A stretch of DNA of 34,572 bases from CAZTPJ01 sp964614515 (GTDB lineage: Bacteria; Planctomycetota; Phycisphaerae; Phycisphaerales; UBA1924). Below, one piece after another: positions 1 to 7,445 of this stretch. Every line of letters starts with the position of its first letter. Position 1 is the stretch's first letter. The notes beneath the pieces were generated by a model. The model ran no database searches. It saw only the letters and a program-made list of their open reading frames with translations, and was not told the origin of the DNA. The position numbers and the translations under genes are program-made. The stretch lies in the NCBI GenBank assembly GCA_964614515.1, contig CAZTPJ010000038.1, positions 1 through 34,572 on the forward strand, in the 5' to 3' direction.

Positions 1-703
1 TCAGGTCGACGCCGTCCGCGAGCAGCCGCTCGGAGAGCTGACGGGCCCGGTCGGGGCGGAAGTTGAAGAAGATCGCCGCGTCGCGGTCGCCGAGGCGCGG
101 CCGGCCGCGCAGAACGACCGGCTCCACGAACTCGTCCGTCACGCCGGCCGCGTAGCTCGCCCGCACCGCCTCCACCGGATCGTCGGCGACCGCGCCCTCG
201 CCGGCGCGGATGGCCGCGAGCGCACGGTCGGTCCGCTCCCAGCGCCGGTCGCGGTCCATCGCGTAGTAGCGCCCGACGACCGTCGCGATCCGGCCGGCGG
301 GAAGCTCCGCGAGGTCGCGCTCCGCGGCGTGCGGCGAGACGTCGCGGCCGTCCGTGAAGGCGTGCACCCAGACGCGGTCGGCCATCCCTTCCCGCTCCGC
401 CAGCTCGAGCAGAGCCCGCAGGTGGTCGATGTGGGTGTGGACGCCGCCGTGGGAGACGAGGCCGAGCTGGTGGACGTCCGCGCCGCGCTCCGCCGCGCGC
501 CGGAAGGCGCCGGCGAGGGCCTCGTTCTCGACCAGCGAGCCGTCCTCGACCGCCCGGTTCACGCGGACGAGATCCTGGTACAGGATGCGCCCCGAGCCGA
601 TCGTGAGGTGGCCGACCTCCGAGTTCCCCATCTGCCCGTCCGGCAGGCCGACGGCGGCGCCCGACGCGGCGAGCTGCGTGTGGCGCATCGCGGAATTCGC
701 GAG
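1..703 (-). CDS. gpmI: Phosphoglycerate mutase, 2,3-BPG-independent, internal fragment
   Basis: This enzyme interconverts 3- and 2-phosphoglycerate in glycolysis using two manganese ions. Seen on the minus strand: an uninterrupted frame with LPDGQMGNSEVGH, GSGRILYQDL, HGGVHTHIDH, HAFTDGRDVSP, then FNFRPDRARQLSERL. These are the usual GpmI blocks in the usual order. The C-terminal part lies beyond the window start. The N-terminal part, which carries the phosphorylated serine and the first metal ligands, is missing, because the sequence upstream of about base 690 turns into an unrelated plus-strand glycosyltransferase. Third codon positions are almost all G or C and the fragment looks richer in GC than the rest of the window. 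I infer that it comes from another replicon or organism, possibly an actinobacterium-like one. The 5' limit given is approximate. Confidence 0.85.
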
Positions 704-730
704 GAGGCGGCACGGCTGCTTCGGGGTGTG
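690..730. other. Probable chimeric junction
   Basis: Two unrelated genes on opposite strands are each cut off at the same place. The gpmI fragment loses recognisable homology upstream of its HTQLAASG segment. The plus-strand glycosyltransferase has no recognisable sequence before about base 710. Base composition also changes here. An EcoRI-type GAATTC lies at 693-698, which may be chance. A misassembly or library chimera is the simplest reading; a real recombination scar is the alternative. Confidence 0.6.
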
Positions 731-1855
731 ATGATTCACACGATCGAGACGTTGCCCAGCCGTGAGCCGGCGTTCGTGGCCGAGTCCCGCGCCGTGCGAC
801 GAGTGCTTGAGGATTTGCATCGCGCGCAGCCGTTCGATGTCATCGAGTTTCCGGATTATTGGGCGGAAGGGTTCGAGGCAATCCGCACGCGGCATGAACA
901 CGGCTCGCTCGATGGCGCGGTGCTGCTCATGCGCCTGCACACGCCCACGCGCACCTGTCGCCTGCTCAATGGCGAACCCGTTGATCGCGGTGATGAAGCC
1001 GATCTGCTTGATCGCCGTGAATACGCGGCCATCGCGGGCGCGGATGTCCTCGTCTCGCCCTCGCGGTCGCTGCTGGACATCGTGACGGCACGCCTTGAGT
1101 CGCTGGGGCTTGGGGTGGAGGCGAGGCCCACGGCCGTGGTGGCCTATCCGTTTGATGTCGCGCGCTGCGCGGAGGAACTCGGCGGAGGGGGGGGCGAGCG
1201 GGATGCTTGCGAGGTGTTGTATCTCGGGCGTCTTGAACATCGCAAGGGTGTGGACCTGTTGGTGCAGGCGGCGGTGGGAGTGATGTCGCGCGGGGTCGCG
1301 TGCCGCGTGCGCATGGTGGGGGGGGACACGATGACCGGACCGGGGCTGACCTCCATGCGCCGTCATCTCGAACACTTGATTCGTCGGTCCGGGTTTGATG
1401 ACAACTTCACGATCGAAGCCTCGCGCCCACGACGGGAACTCGGCGCACTGCTGCATCGCACGGCCATCGTGTGCGTGCCGTCGCGGTGGGACAATTTTCC
1501 CAATGTGTGTCTAGAGGCAATGTCGCTCGGATGCTGTGTTGTGGGGACCGATTCGGGGGGCATCGGCGAGATCATCGAGGGTGGCATCAGCGGGATGCTG
1601 TCACGGCCGCGGGATGCGGACGATCTGTCGCGCGTGCTTGAACACGCGCTGCGTGATGAGGAGGTTCGCTCGCGCGTGCGTGATGCGGCCCCGCGGCGGA
1701 TCGCGGCGTTGTGCGACCCCTCGCGGATCGTGGGTGAGATGGTGCGGGTGATTGAGGATGTGCGATCGGGCCGGTGGCCAGGGATGTGGCGCGAGCCTGA
1801 CCCGCCGCGCTGTGGCATGGTGCGAAGGCTGGTTCGATCACTTCGCGCCCGCTGA
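704..1855 (+). CDS. GT4-family glycosyltransferase, N-terminally truncated
   Basis: This is a retaining GT-B glycosyltransferase that moves a sugar from a nucleotide sugar to a cell-envelope or exopolysaccharide acceptor; the acceptor is unknown. Visible are the end of the first Rossmann domain (FDVIEFPDYWAEGF), a linker, the donor-domain entry LYLGRLEHRKGVDLL, and the donor-binding region PSRWDNFPNVCLEAMSLG followed by VVGTDSGGIGEII. The EAMSLG glutamate corresponds to the EX7E site of GT4 enzymes. About 380 residues remain. Roughly the first 80-100 expected residues are missing and are replaced upstream by sequence antisense to gpmI. An in-frame ATG at 731 exists, but a protein starting there would lack the acceptor-side nucleotide fold. 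The upstream reading frame from base 329 is a shadow of gpmI and not part of this gene. Two runs of eight G lie inside (1187-1194, 1318-1325). Confidence 0.8.
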   Translation, partial: EAARLLRGVMIHTIETLPSREPAFVAESRAVRRVLEDLHRAQPFDVIEFPDYWAEGFEAIRTRHEHGSLDGAVLLMRLHTPTRTCRLLNGEPVDRGDEADLLDRREYAAIAGADVLVSPSRSLLDIVTARLESLGLGVEARPTAVVAYPFDVARCAEELGGGGGERDACEVLYLGRLEHRKGVDLLVQAAVGVMSRGVACRVRMVGGDTMTGPGLTSMRRHLEHLIRRSGFDDNFTIEASRPRRELGALLHRTAIVCVPSRWDNFPNVCLEAMSLGCCVVGTDSGGIGEIIEGGISGMLSRPRDADDLSRVLEHALRDEEVRSRVRDAAPRRIAALCDPSRIVGEMVRVIEDVRSGRWPGMWREPDPPRCGMVRRLVRSLRAR

Positions 1856-2017
1856 GGGGGTTGGCGGGGCAGGCGGCGCGTGGCCGGGTGTCACAATGGC
1901 AGTCGCTGTCCCGACGAACGGGCTTCAGGAGCGAAGAATGAGGTTGTATGAAGCAAACCAACCGGCGCGCGGGTTGCTTGGCATTCTGGTGCGCGGGCGT
2001 CCGCGCGGGAGATTGTG

Positions 2018-4729
2018 ATGAATCCTGAACGCTTGACATTAATGGCGCAGCAGGCGCTGGCGGAAGCTCAAACTCAGGCCGTGGCACGGAATCACGCAGA
2101 ACTCAGCGGGCTGCACATTCTCGCGGCGCTGCTTGAGGATCGCTCCGGTCCGGCGTGGAGCGTGCTGCGCGAGGCGGGGGTGGATCCCGCGCGTATCGCG
2201 AGCGTCGCCGAGTCTGAGCTTGGGCGATTGCCGACGGTGTCGTCGGGGGGGGGGACACCCGGGCGGGCCGTGCTTGAGATCCTCGCGAAGGCCGATGCCG
2301 AAGCCAAGCGCCTCGGCGATGCGTATGTCTCGAGCGAACACCTGCTGCTTGGGCTGATCGAATCCAGCGGCCCGGCCAAGGATGTTCTCACCACGCTCGG
2401 TGCGGATCGCAAGCACATCGAACGCGCCATCCAATCCATCCGCAAGGCCAGCGGCGTCGAACGCGTCACCGATCAGAACGCCGAATCAAACTACGAAGCG
2501 CTCAAGAAGTACGGCATCGACCTCACCGAAAAGGCCCAACAGGGCAAACTCGATCCCGTCGTTGGACGCGATGATGAAATCCGACGGTGCATCCAGGTGC
2601 TCGGCCGTCGCACAAAGAACAACCCCGTGCTGATCGGCGAGCCTGGCGTGGGCAAGACGGCCATCGCCGAAGGCATCGCGCAGCGCATCATCAACGGCGA
2701 CTGTCCCGAATCCATGCGCAACGTGCGGATCATCGCGCTCGACGTGGGGCAATTGCTCGCCGGCGCGAAGTATCGCGGCGAGTTTGAGGAGCGATTGAAG
2801 GCCGTGTTGCGTGAAGTCACGGCCAGCAAGGGCGCGGTGGTGCTGTTCATCGACGAGTTGCACACGATCATCGGGGCCGGGGCGGCGGAGGGAGCGGTGA
2901 GCGCGGGCAACCTGCTCAAGCCCGCGTTGGCGCGTGGCGAACTTCGCTGCATCGGCGCCACGACGCTGGATGAGTATCGCAAGCATGTGGAGAAGGACGC
3001 CGCGTTTGAACGGCGATTCCAGCCCGTGTATGTCGATCAACCCAGCGTCGAGGAGACCGTCGCGATTCTGCGCGGTCTCAAGGAGCGCTATGAAGCGCAC
3101 CACGGCGTGCGGATTCGCGATGAGGCGCTGCTCGCGGCGGCGCACCTTTCACACCGATACATCGCCGATCGCTTCCTGCCGGACAAGGCGATTGACCTTG
3201 TCGATGAGGCGGCCAGCCGGCTGCGCATCGAGATCGATTCCGTGCCGACGGAACTCGATGAACTACGACGACGCATCGTGCAACTTGAGATCGAACGAGA
3301 AGCCCTCGGCCTGGAAGGGGGCGATCGCCGCAAGGATGACGCGGCCAAGACGCGTGAAATGGAGCGCGTCGAGCGGGAACTCGCCGACTTGCAGGAACGC
3401 AACGGCGCCCTGACCAAGCAGTGGGAACGCGAAAAGGCCGACCTCGACGCCGTCAAAACCATCAAGACGCAAATCGACGCCAAACGCGTCGAGGCCGAAC
3501 AGGCCCAGCGGCGTGGGGATCTCGCCACGGCCTCGCGGCTGCTGTACGGCGACATCAAAGACCTGGAGAAGCGGCTGGCCGACGCCGAGCACGCGCTCGA
3601 TGAACGTCGGGCCAAGGGCGATGCGCTGGCCAAGGAGGAAGTCGACGCCGAGCAGATCGCCGAGATCGTCGCGAAGTGGACGGGCATTCCCGTCGCCCGA
3701 CTCGTCGAGAGCGAACGCGAAAAACTGCTCAAGATGGAGGATCATCTGCGCAAGCGCGTGGTGGGGCAGGATGATGCGGTGGCGGCCGTGGCCAACGCCG
3801 TGCGCAGAGGGCGCAGCGGCCTTGGCGATCCGAACCGACCGATCGGAAGTTTCCTGTTCCTGGGTCCGACGGGTGTGGGCAAGACCGAGACGTGTCGGGC
3901 GTTGGCGGAGTTCCTGTTTGATACCGAAGAAGCGCTGGTTCGCATCGACATGAGCGAGTATGGCGAGAAGCACTCGGTGGCGCGGTTGGTGGGCGCCCCG
4001 CCGGGGTATGTGGGGTATGAAGAGGGGGGGCAGTTGACCGAGGCGGTGCGCCGCCGCCCGTATGCCGTCATTCTCCTGGATGAGATTGAAAAGGCCCATG
4101 CGGATGTGTTCAACGTACTTCTGCAAGTCCTGGATGATGGGCGACTGACGGACGGCCAGGGTCGGACGGTGGACTTCAAGAACACGATCGTGGTGATGAC
4201 GAGCAACCTTGGGAGTCAGAAGATTCAAGAGATGACCGAGCGCGGGGCCGAGGACTGGGAGATCGAGGCGGCCGTGCGCGACATGCTTCGTCGCGGGCCG
4301 GGGATGGATCTGGCCGGTCGCGGGATGCGTCCTGATCTGGAGGAGGGTTCGCTCAACGCGCGTCTGGATGTTGAGATGCGTGGTCCGTTCTTCCGCCCGG
4401 AGTTGTTGAATCGGATTGACGAGGTGGTGGTGTTCCACCAGCTCAAGCGTGAGCATGTTGGTGAGATTGTGGAGATTCAGTTGGTCCGACTTCGGAAGCG
4501 TTTGAAAGAGCGCGGGGTGGCGATTGAATTGACCCAGTCGGCTCGGGAGCAACTGGCGAGCGAAGGGTGGGATCCGGCGTTCGGCGCGCGACCGCTGAAG
4601 CGAGTGATTCAACAGCGGATTGAGAACTCGCTGGCCTCACGGCTGCTCGCGGGCGAGATTCAAGATGGCGACAGAGTCACAGTGGATTATCAAGGCAAGA
4701 GTTTCGTGTTTGAGTCGTCGTCGAAGTAA
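2018..4729 (+). CDS. clpB: ATP-dependent disaggregase ClpB
   Basis: This is a hexameric AAA+ chaperone that pulls polypeptides out of aggregates together with the DnaK system in the cytoplasm. Domain order: Clp N repeat domain (1-145), first AAA+ module with Walker A GEPGVGKT (about 207) and Walker B FIDELHT (about 277), a long charged coiled-coil M domain (about 405-530), then a second AAA+ module with GPTGVGKT (about 617), LLDEIEKAH (about 687) and the ClpB C-terminal domain. The protein is 903 residues, against about 857 in E. coli. Much of the excess is an insertion between the TSNLGS and FRPELLNRID motifs, where about 58 residues replace the usual 26. I chose the ATG at 2018 because GGGAGA lies five bases upstream; a GTG directly before it is possible. 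A run of ten G (2245-2254) encodes three glycines in the linker after the first Clp N repeat. No CIRCE element was found in the 160 bases upstream. Confidence 0.97.
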   Translation: MNPERLTLMAQQALAEAQTQAVARNHAELSGLHILAALLEDRSGPAWSVLREAGVDPARIASVAESELGRLPTVSSGGGTPGRAVLEILAKADAEAKRLGDAYVSSEHLLLGLIESSGPAKDVLTTLGADRKHIERAIQSIRKASGVERVTDQNAESNYEALKKYGIDLTEKAQQGKLDPVVGRDDEIRRCIQVLGRRTKNNPVLIGEPGVGKTAIAEGIAQRIINGDCPESMRNVRIIALDVGQLLAGAKYRGEFEERLKAVLREVTASKGAVVLFIDELHTIIGAGAAEGAVSAGNLLKPALARGELRCIGATTLDEYRKHVEKDAAFERRFQPVYVDQPSVEETVAILRGLKERYEAHHGVRIRDEALLAAAHLSHRYIADRFLPDKAIDLVDEAASRLRIEIDSVPTELDELRRRIVQLEIEREALGLEGGDRRKDDAAKTREMERVERELADLQERNGALTKQWEREKADLDAVKTIKTQIDAKRVEAEQAQRRGDLATASRLLYGDIKDLEKRLADAEHALDERRAKGDALAKEEVDAEQIAEIVAKWTGIPVARLVESEREKLLKMEDHLRKRVVGQDDAVAAVANAVRRGRSGLGDPNRPIGSFLFLGPTGVGKTETCRALAEFLFDTEEALVRIDMSEYGEKHSVARLVGAPPGYVGYEEGGQLTEAVRRRPYAVILLDEIEKAHADVFNVLLQVLDDGRLTDGQGRTVDFKNTIVVMTSNLGSQKIQEMTERGAEDWEIEAAVRDMLRRGPGMDLAGRGMRPDLEEGSLNARLDVEMRGPFFRPELLNRIDEVVVFHQLKREHVGEIVEIQLVRLRKRLKERGVAIELTQSAREQLASEGWDPAFGARPLKRVIQQRIENSLASRLLAGEIQDGDRVTVDYQGKSFVFESSSK

Positions 4730-4802
4730 GGCACATGCAAGGGCAAGTCTTGGGTGGAATGAACATTCGCATATGCGTGTGTCACTTTTTGCATGGTTTG
4801 AT

Positions 4803-4831
4803 TTGAGCAGCCGCGATGCCACGGGTAGAAT
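4803..4831 (+). promoter_or_regulatory. Sigma-70 type promoter for the AT-hook gene
   Basis: TTGAGC (4803-4808) and TAGAAT (4826-4831) are separated by exactly 17 bases, close to TTGACA and TATAAT. The start site would fall near 4838, leaving an 85-base leader before the gene at 4925. This is a motif match only. Confidence 0.45.
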
Positions 4832-4924
4832 GCGGTCATATCGGTCGCGTTGCGACTGACACACACTTGAATCCCTCACACTCGTGGAGGAATCGAGGGT
4901 ACCAAACCTTACGGAGAATCATGC

Positions 4925-5401
4925 ATGGCGAAGAAGCGAAAGAACAAGTCAGGTCCCGCGTCGACGGGTCTGGCTGGCATTTCCACGGCGGCACTTCAGG
5001 CTGAACTTGAGAATCGCCGATCGCGCGTGGGCGCGCTTCAGGCCCAGGCCCGGGAGTTGGAGTCGCAGTTGAACTCGCTGCGGTCCGAAATCGGCGTGTT
5101 CAACGGCCTGGCGACGAGCGGCAAGAAGCGCGGTCGTCCCCCGGGATCCAAGAACAAGTCGCAGGGCATCGGCAAAGGCGCGCCCGGCCGCAAGCGAGCC
5201 AAGAACAAGTTGAACCTCGAAGAAGCACTGGCCAAGACGCTCAAGGGCCGGACCATGTCCGTGACGGATGTGACAAAGGCCGTGCAGACCGAGGGTGGGT
5301 ATAAGACCACCAGCGAGAACTTCCGAACGATCGTGAATCAGGCGCTGATTCGCAGCAAGGCGTTCAAGAAGGTGTCCCGCGGAATGTACACCGCAGCCTG
5401 A
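4925..5401 (+). CDS. Small DNA-binding protein: coiled coil, AT-hook, winged helix
   Basis: A basic protein of 158 residues. Residues 20-60 form a heptad-like coiled coil (ENRRSRVGALQAQARELE), which suggests a dimer. Residues 66-75 contain KKRGRPPGSK, a textbook AT-hook for the minor groove of AT-rich DNA, followed by a second basic stretch. Residues about 98-158 (SVTDVTKAVQ, YKTTSENFRTIVNQAL, VSRGMYTA) look like a HARE-HTH type winged-helix domain. I infer a nucleoid-associated or regulatory protein; its targets cannot be read from the sequence. The start is fixed by GGAG at 4913-4916, eight bases before the ATG; the ATG at 4921 is out of frame. The gene stands alone with its own promoter and ends at a repeat and terminator region shared with the convergent flagellin gene. 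Confidence 0.8.
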   Translation: MAKKRKNKSGPASTGLAGISTAALQAELENRRSRVGALQAQARELESQLNSLRSEIGVFNGLATSGKKRGRPPGSKNKSQGIGKGAPGRKRAKNKLNLEEALAKTLKGRTMSVTDVTKAVQTEGGYKTTSENFRTIVNQALIRSKAFKKVSRGMYTAA

Positions 5402-5412
5402 GTTGATGGGAC

Positions 5413-5453
5413 CAGGCGAGACGCCTGTGCCACTGGCGGCTTGTCCGCCAGTG
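5413..5453. repeat. Dispersed palindromic repeat, copy 1
   Basis: CAGGCGAGACGCCTG (5413-5427) is a 6-base stem with a 3-base loop. It is followed by a 9-base stem CACTGGCGG/CCGCCAGTG (5431-5453). The core GGCGAGACGCC recurs near 18822, 28343 and 30584, always between genes. Confidence 0.75.
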
Positions 5454-5530
5454 TTCCTATGTATGCGAAGTCAGTCGAAGCACTCGCGCGATGTGAGTCT
5501 CGGCGTCCGCATCTGACGGGTCCAGACAAG

Positions 5531-5563
5531 AAAACGCCCCGGTCGAAGGCGACCGGGGCGTTT
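5531..5563 (-). terminator. Intrinsic terminator after flagellin 1 (possibly bidirectional)
   Basis: A perfect 11-base stem CGCCCCGGTCG/CGACCGGGGCG (5535-5545 with 5550-5560) with a 4-base loop is flanked by AAAA and TTT. On the minus strand the stem is followed by four T. It lies 41 bases past the flagellin stop and faces the end of the plus-strand AT-hook gene, so it may serve both. Confidence 0.85.
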
Positions 5564-5604
5564 GTATCTGGCGATCACGCCAGTGGCGTGGTCAGGAGGC
5601 TGCT

Positions 5605-7122
5605 TTATCCAAGGAGCTGGAGCACGTTCTGCGGGTTCGAGTTCGCAAGAGCCAGAACGTTGGTCGAGGCCGCGACGAGGATCTGCGAACGCGTGAGGTT
5701 CGCGGTCTCGTTGGCAAAGTCGGCGTCGCGGATGATGGACTCGGCGGCCTGGAGGTTTTCGGAGGCGATGCCGAGGCTTCGGATGGTCGCCCCGACGGTG
5801 TTGCGCTGGAAGGCGCCCAACCGGCCTCGCATCGACGAGACCTGCGAGATCGCTTCATCCACGATCTTCTGCGCCGTGCCGAGGTTGTTGCCATCGACCA
5901 CGTTGAAGGAACGGCCTGAACCGAGGTCTTTGAGCAGACCGAGTTCGGAGTTGCCCAGGCGTCGCGCTGAGACTTCGCCGATGCCGATGCTGACGCGGCC
6001 GCCGATGTTCACGTCGGCCGTGAGTTGGAAGTCCGCGCCACCGCCGGTGATGGTGAAGGCGTTGGACGTGCCGACCTGACCGAGCGTCTGGGCGGTGCTG
6101 GTGTCGAGCGTGAGTTCAACATCGAGGAAGTCGGTGTTGATGCGGGCGTTGCGTCCATCGGCGACGGCCGTGATGCCGTTGATGGTGGCGCCGATGTTCT
6201 GGCCTGAGTCCTTGACGGCGTTGGAGGCATTGGCAAAGGTGGACAGCACCTGGGCGCTGACGGTGCCGAAGGCCGTGGGTTCGTAGGCGTAGATGCCGAT
6301 GTTGCTGGCGGTGCCGATGCTGCCATCGTCCACGACGCGGACGCTGACGAACTCCTTGGAGCCGAAGCCCGAGGAGACGAAGTGGAGGCCTGTGGAGCCA
6401 GCCGAGGCCGTGACGCCCGTGACTTCCTTGAAGGAGTTCACGACTTCGACGATCTGGGCAACGGTGGTGTCGGTGGTAAAGGTGAGTTCGCGACCGCCGA
6501 GTCGGCCCGCGACTTCGATGGTGAACGAGGATGCGGTGCCCAGCGAGAGGGCGGCGCCGCCGAAGGAGAGGTACAGACCGGCCTGCTGTGCGGAGGCCGT
6601 CACGAGGACGCTCACGTCGAGCGATGAGCCTTCGATCTTGGCGCCGTTGATTCGGAAGTCGGTGATGCCCGCGGCGACGCCTGAGACCTGGTAGTCAAAG
6701 TTGCCGTTGAGCAGTTTGATGCCCTGGAAGGATGACGCCGAGGCGACGCGGTCGATCGACTGGAGGATCGAGTCGATTTGGAGTTGGTTCGCGCGCTTTT
6801 CCGCATCCGACAGACCGGCCTTGTTCGCGCTGGCGGTCAGGAGGCCCTGGAGTTCGGTGAGCAGGCCTGAAATTTCCGACAGGCCGCCTTCGGCGATCGT
6901 CGTCACCTGGTCGGCGCGCTCCGCGTTGCTGATCGCCGTGTTGACGCCCTTGATGTTTGATCGCAGGTTCTCTGACGCGATCAGCCCGGCGGGATCATCC
7001 TTGCCGCGGTTGATCTTCAAACCCGTGCTCAATCGCTGAAGCGATGTGCCGAGGTTGAAGTTGTTGCTGTTGAGTACCCGCTGCGCGATAAGGGACTGAA
7101 CGTTGGTATTAATCCGACTCAT
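5605..7122 (-). CDS. fliC: Flagellin 1
   Basis: This is a filament subunit, exported by the flagellar type III system and polymerised at the filament tip. The N-terminal D0/D1 helices (SRINTNVQSLIAQ, LQRLSTGLKINRGKDDPAGL, ISNAERADQV, NQLQIDSIL) and C-terminal D1/D0 helices (SMRGRLGAFQRN, ASENLQAAESIIRDADFA, QILVAASTNVLALAN, ending NVLQLLG) are classical. The 505-residue protein has a middle part of about 250 residues with flagellin-IN-like units, for example VAGRLGGRELTF with VNSFKEVTGVTASAG. There is no signal peptide, as expected. The ribosome binding site ACGGAGGA is strong and forms part of the CACGGAGGAT leader shared with flagellin 2. A terminator follows directly. The 323-base gap upstream suggests its own promoter. 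Confidence 0.97.
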   Translation of the reverse strand: MSRINTNVQSLIAQRVLNSNNFNLGTSLQRLSTGLKINRGKDDPAGLIASENLRSNIKGVNTAISNAERADQVTTIAEGGLSEISGLLTELQGLLTASANKAGLSDAEKRANQLQIDSILQSIDRVASASSFQGIKLLNGNFDYQVSGVAAGITDFRINGAKIEGSSLDVSVLVTASAQQAGLYLSFGGAALSLGTASSFTIEVAGRLGGRELTFTTDTTVAQIVEVVNSFKEVTGVTASAGSTGLHFVSSGFGSKEFVSVRVVDDGSIGTASNIGIYAYEPTAFGTVSAQVLSTFANASNAVKDSGQNIGATINGITAVADGRNARINTDFLDVELTLDTSTAQTLGQVGTSNAFTITGGGADFQLTADVNIGGRVSIGIGEVSARRLGNSELGLLKDLGSGRSFNVVDGNNLGTAQKIVDEAISQVSSMRGRLGAFQRNTVGATIRSLGIASENLQAAESIIRDADFANETANLTRSQILVAASTNVLALANSNPQNVLQLLG

Positions 7123-7125
7123 GCG

Positions 7126-7135
7126 ATCCTCCGTG
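7126..7135 (-). promoter_or_regulatory. Candidate CsrA site overlapping the flagellin 1 ribosome binding site
   Basis: CACGGAGGAT lies three bases before the ATG. It contains ANGGA and the Shine-Dalgarno sequence at once, and the identical decamer precedes flagellin 2. With csrA and fliW encoded just upstream, CsrA binding here would block ribosome access. The flanking stem is weaker than at flagellin 2. Confidence 0.5.
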
Positions 7136-7237
7136 AACTGCCCAAGGCGGTGGTCGAGTAGCCTGGGTGCATCTCATCCTGCGGCGGTATGTATCCCTGC
7201 GATCGCCTTCAGGATGTACGTCCGGTCACCTTGCGAC

Positions 7238-7318
7238 TGGTCCGAATGACGGGTCGGACCAAACGAGGCCGCAGCACCGGTCGAACGCCCACCTGTGCCA
7301 ACGTGAAGCATCGGACCA
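7238..7318. repeat. Three copies of TCGGACCA in the flagellin 1 leader
   Basis: TGGTCCGA at 7238-7245 and TCGGACCA at 7254-7261 form an 8-base inverted repeat with an 8-base loop. A third copy, TCGGACCA, lies at 7311-7318. The pair could be a leader hairpin or an operator; nothing in the sequence decides which. Confidence 0.55.
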
Positions 7319-7335
7319 AGCGGGTCGGGGGTTAA
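7308..7335 (-). promoter_or_regulatory. Weak sigma-28-like promoter candidate for flagellin 1
   Basis: On the minus strand TTAA is followed after 16 bases by TCCGATGC. The FliA consensus is TAAA, 15 bases, GCCGATAA. Five of eight -10 positions match and the spacing is one base long, so this is only a suggestion. Confidence 0.2.
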
Positions 7336-7385
7336 GACCCCCTCAACTGGGAATGGCCGAAAATTTTGGAATCTGAAGTGAGAAA

Positions 7386-7419
7386 CCGGCCGACGGCCCT
7401 GGGTGGGGCCGTCGGCCGG
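7386..7419 (-). terminator. Intrinsic terminator after flagellin 2
   Basis: A perfect 14-base GC-rich stem, CCGGCCGACGGCCC with GGGCCGTCGGCCGG, has a 6-base loop (7400-7405). On the minus strand it is followed by TTTCTC. It begins 26 bases after the flagellin 2 stop. The U-tract is short, but the stem is very stable. It separates the two flagellin genes into different transcripts or limits read-through. Confidence 0.8.
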
Positions 7420-7445
7420 GGTGGCGATCCGTGTGGTGCGGGGGT

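Larger units (their letters stand above)
7123..7445. other. Flagellin 1 leader and promoter region, no gene
   Basis: This 323-base gap holds the flagellin 2 terminator at its high-coordinate side, three copies of TCGGACCA, a small G5T/AC5 hairpin at 7327-7342 and a weak sigma-28-like candidate. No convincing reading frame was seen on either strand. Confidence 0.7.

Noticed and set aside
329..731. Plus-strand open frames at the window start, including the upstream third of the 508-codon frame
   Set aside because: They are antisense shadows of the gpmI fragment; the minus strand reads conserved GpmI motifs without interruption.
1752..2018. Small open frame between the glycosyltransferase and clpB
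   Set aside because: It overlaps the end of the glycosyltransferase in another frame, has no domain and covers the clpB leader.
3263..4612. A 449-codon open frame antisense to clpB
   Set aside because: It is low-complexity in composition, has no recognisable family and is fully covered by conserved ClpB sequence on the other strand. It results from high GC.
5413..5453. Tandem hairpins as a CRISPR fragment
   Set aside because: The copies are palindromic, adjacent without spacers and scattered at other loci; no cas gene is present.
7285..7300. TGGCAC upstream of flagellin 1 as a third sigma-54 site
   Set aside because: The -24 part is perfect, but the -12 GC doublet is shifted by one base and TTGC is absent.
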